Assembly (NCBI RefSeq): GCF_001975825.1
Contig: NZ_MTKN01000017.1
Location: 79,779-143,778, forward strand
Origin: [Flexibacter] sp. ATCC 35208
Lineage (GTDB): Bacteria > Bacteroidota > Bacteroidia > Chitinophagales > Chitinophagaceae
Direction of reading: 5' to 3'
Length of the DNA stretch: 64,000 bases
Below the pieces are notes generated by a model. The model saw only the letters and a list, made by a program, of their open reading frames with translations, had not been told where the DNA came from and did not search any database. Of the stretch, positions 62,528 to 64,000 are shown in pieces. Made by a program: the position numbers and the translations under genes. The first letter of the stretch is position 1. Every line of letters begins with the position of its first letter.

Positions 62528-63982
62528 TTATTTAAGTTTTTCAGCCAGCAGCTGGTTGGTCAGTTTTGGATCGGCTTTGCCTTTGGATGCTTTCATGACT
62601 TCACCCACAAACAGGGCCATCAGGCCTTTCTTCCCTTTGCGGAATTCTGCCACCTTATCAGGGTATTTATTTAATACCTCATCAATGATGGGGGAAATAT
62701 TATCTGCATTATTATCCTGCAACAGGTTGAGACGGGTAGCTATTTCCAGCGGTGCAGTGGCCGGTTCCAGCAACAGTTCCGGGAATATGCGGGAGGAGGC
62801 GATAGAGAAGCTCACTTTACCATCTTCCACCAGCTGAATAAGGGCAGCCAGCGCCTTTGCAGGCAGCGGAAAGACCGTCATGTCAATGCCCTTTTCATTG
62901 AGGGTGGATTTCACTGGTCCCAGCAGCCAGTTAGCTACTGCTTTGTGTTTTGGAATCTGCGTTACCACCTGTTCAAAGTAGTCAGCAGTGGCTTTGTCGT
63001 CACAAATTACTTTGGCATCGTAATCAGAGAGTCCATATTGCTGTACATACTTGTGCACCAGTGCTTCAGGCAGCTCAGGTAGTGATGCCCGAATGCTTTC
63101 GAGGAATTCGTCGGTAAAAAAGAAGGGGGCGAGGTCCGGCTCAGGGAAGTAACGATAGTCATTCGCTTCTTCCTTGGAGCGCAGGGAGTAAGAACCACCA
63201 CTGCCAGCGTCGAAACCGCGGGTTTCCTGTACGATTGTGCCTCCACTCTCTACGAGGGTGATCTGGCGTTTTATTTCACCTTCTACCGCGCGTTTTACAT
63301 TGCGGATAGAGTTCAGGTTTTTTACTTCTACTTTAGTGCCGAGTTTGGTCTCGCCTTTCAGACGGATAGAGATGTTGGCATCACAGCGCATGCTACCTTC
63401 CTCCATGTTACCATCGCACACATCTACCCACCGTACCAGGCGGCGGAGCACCGTAAGGAATGCATATACCTCATCGCTGCTGTGCAGGTCCGGTTCAGTC
63501 ACAATTTCCAGCAGGGGTACACCAGCACGGTTTAAATCGACCATGGTAAAGTCCGGATCCTGGTCATGCATAGATTTTCCGGCATCTTCCTCCATATGGA
63601 TGCGGTTCAGCTGTACAGCTCTTTCACCATCGGCAGTAGGGATCACGACGCGGCCACCTACACAGATAGGCGCCGTATGCTGAGATACCTGGTAGCCTTT
63701 CGGCAGGTCAGGATAAAAATAGTTCTTGCGGGCAAAGTAGTTTTCCTTTTCGATGTGGCATTCACAGGCCAGACCCAGCCTAATGGCATATTCCACGGCC
63801 CTTTTGTTTAGTTTAGGCAGGGTACCCGGGTGCCCCAGGGTAATTGGGCTGATATGCGTATTGGGAGCGCCTCCGAAAGCAGCACTGTCACCACAGAATA
63901 GTTTACTCTCTGTTTGCAGTTGGGCGTGTACTTCCAGGCCTATCACTACCTCATATTTGTCAAAATCGATGCTTGCGCTCAT
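62528..63982 (-). CDS. gatB: Asp-tRNA(Asn)/Glu-tRNA(Gln) amidotransferase subunit B
   Basis: Subunit of the GatCAB complex that converts mischarged Glu-tRNA-Gln and/or Asp-tRNA-Asn to the correct aminoacyl-tRNA. The 484-residue length is normal. Signatures are the start KYEVVIGLEVHAQLQTESKLFCGD, GHPGTLPKLNKRAVE, FARKNYFYPDLPKGYQVSQH, NRAGVPLLEIVTEPD, MRCDANISIR, VEVKNLNSIRNV and DYRYFPEPDL; the C-terminal domain ends with PKLTNQLLAEKLK. GatA and GatC genes are not in the window. Confidence 0.97.
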   Translation of the reverse strand: MSASIDFDKYEVVIGLEVHAQLQTESKLFCGDSAAFGGAPNTHISPITLGHPGTLPKLNKRAVEYAIRLGLACECHIEKENYFARKNYFYPDLPKGYQVSQHTAPICVGGRVVIPTADGERAVQLNRIHMEEDAGKSMHDQDPDFTMVDLNRAGVPLLEIVTEPDLHSSDEVYAFLTVLRRLVRWVDVCDGNMEEGSMRCDANISIRLKGETKLGTKVEVKNLNSIRNVKRAVEGEIKRQITLVESGGTIVQETRGFDAGSGGSYSLRSKEEANDYRYFPEPDLAPFFFTDEFLESIRASLPELPEALVHKYVQQYGLSDYDAKVICDDKATADYFEQVVTQIPKHKAVANWLLGPVKSTLNEKGIDMTVFPLPAKALAALIQLVEDGKVSFSIASSRIFPELLLEPATAPLEIATRLNLLQDNNADNISPIIDEVLNKYPDKVAEFRKGKKGLMALFVGEVMKASKGKADPKLTNQLLAEKLK

Positions 63983-64000
63983 ATTGAAGTTGTTTAGTCT

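Noticed and set aside
1..64000. tRNA, rRNA, CRISPR array or prophage genes
   Set aside because: I looked through the intergenic regions for tRNA arm motifs, regular spacer-repeat patterns and phage genes and found none.

Overview
The window reads as chromosome from a Bacteroidota bacterium, most likely family Chitinophagaceae and close to Chitinophaga. The evidence is a complete gldK-gldL-gldM-gldN type IX secretion cluster, a PorZ-like protein beside recO, two SusC/SusD pairs, many lipoproteins with a Cys lipobox, proteins of families DUF4197, DUF4271, DUF4783, DUF2911 and TIGR02757, and promoters of the Bacteroidota type (TTG, about 20 bases, TAnnTTTG). No rRNA, tRNA, CRISPR array or phage was seen. 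Genus assignment is inference from family content only.

Layout. 1-14 kb: an LptC-like lipoprotein, a CsaA-like tRNA-binding protein, DPP-IV peptidase, LysS, a universal stress protein, a DUF4197 protein, an FAH-family hydrolase with a flavin reductase, a fatty acid hydroxylase, TIGR02757 and cystathionine gamma-synthase. 14-26 kb: DUF2911, ACP phosphodiesterase, a deoxyhypusine synthase homologue, aldose epimerase, HemW, an MFS transporter, an AraC regulator, DUF4271, HemD and a YyaL-type thioredoxin-fold protein. 26-32 kb: gldKLMN, with a long structured leader before gldK. 32-45 kb: housekeeping genes (UvrC, GpmI, NadC, lipid kinase, SUI1 homologue, BirA, RsfS, FtsH, LutC, LpxH, RecO). 45-64 kb: PorZ, an MMPL/RND transporter, a transposase-derived gene, two SusC/SusD pairs, a TlpA-like lipoprotein and GatB.

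The most unusual content is a family of four small intergenic transcription units, at about 872, 1523, 1759 and 14236, all on the + strand. Each has one or more ACGTTCAC-like boxes spaced 21 bases apart, then exactly 33 bases to a TAnnTTTG-like -7 element, then exactly 12 bases to a conserved start, AGGTTTTTCATAGGATATGG in three of the copies, and ends in a short hairpin followed by T residues. The boxes resemble LytTR-type response regulator sites. In the three copies that share the same hairpin it is read in three different frames from the conserved ATG, so the RNA rather than a peptide appears to be conserved. I interpret them as a regulated family of about 55-70 nt small RNAs.

Other points: an IS1595-like transposase gene that keeps its DNA-binding N-terminus but has lost its catalytic residues, an AraC gene remnant, two probable leaderless mRNAs, and homologues of two eukaryotic/archaeal translation-related proteins (deoxyhypusine synthase and SUI1/eIF1) in one bacterial window. 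All family names come from recognising sequence motifs by eye; no database search was run.
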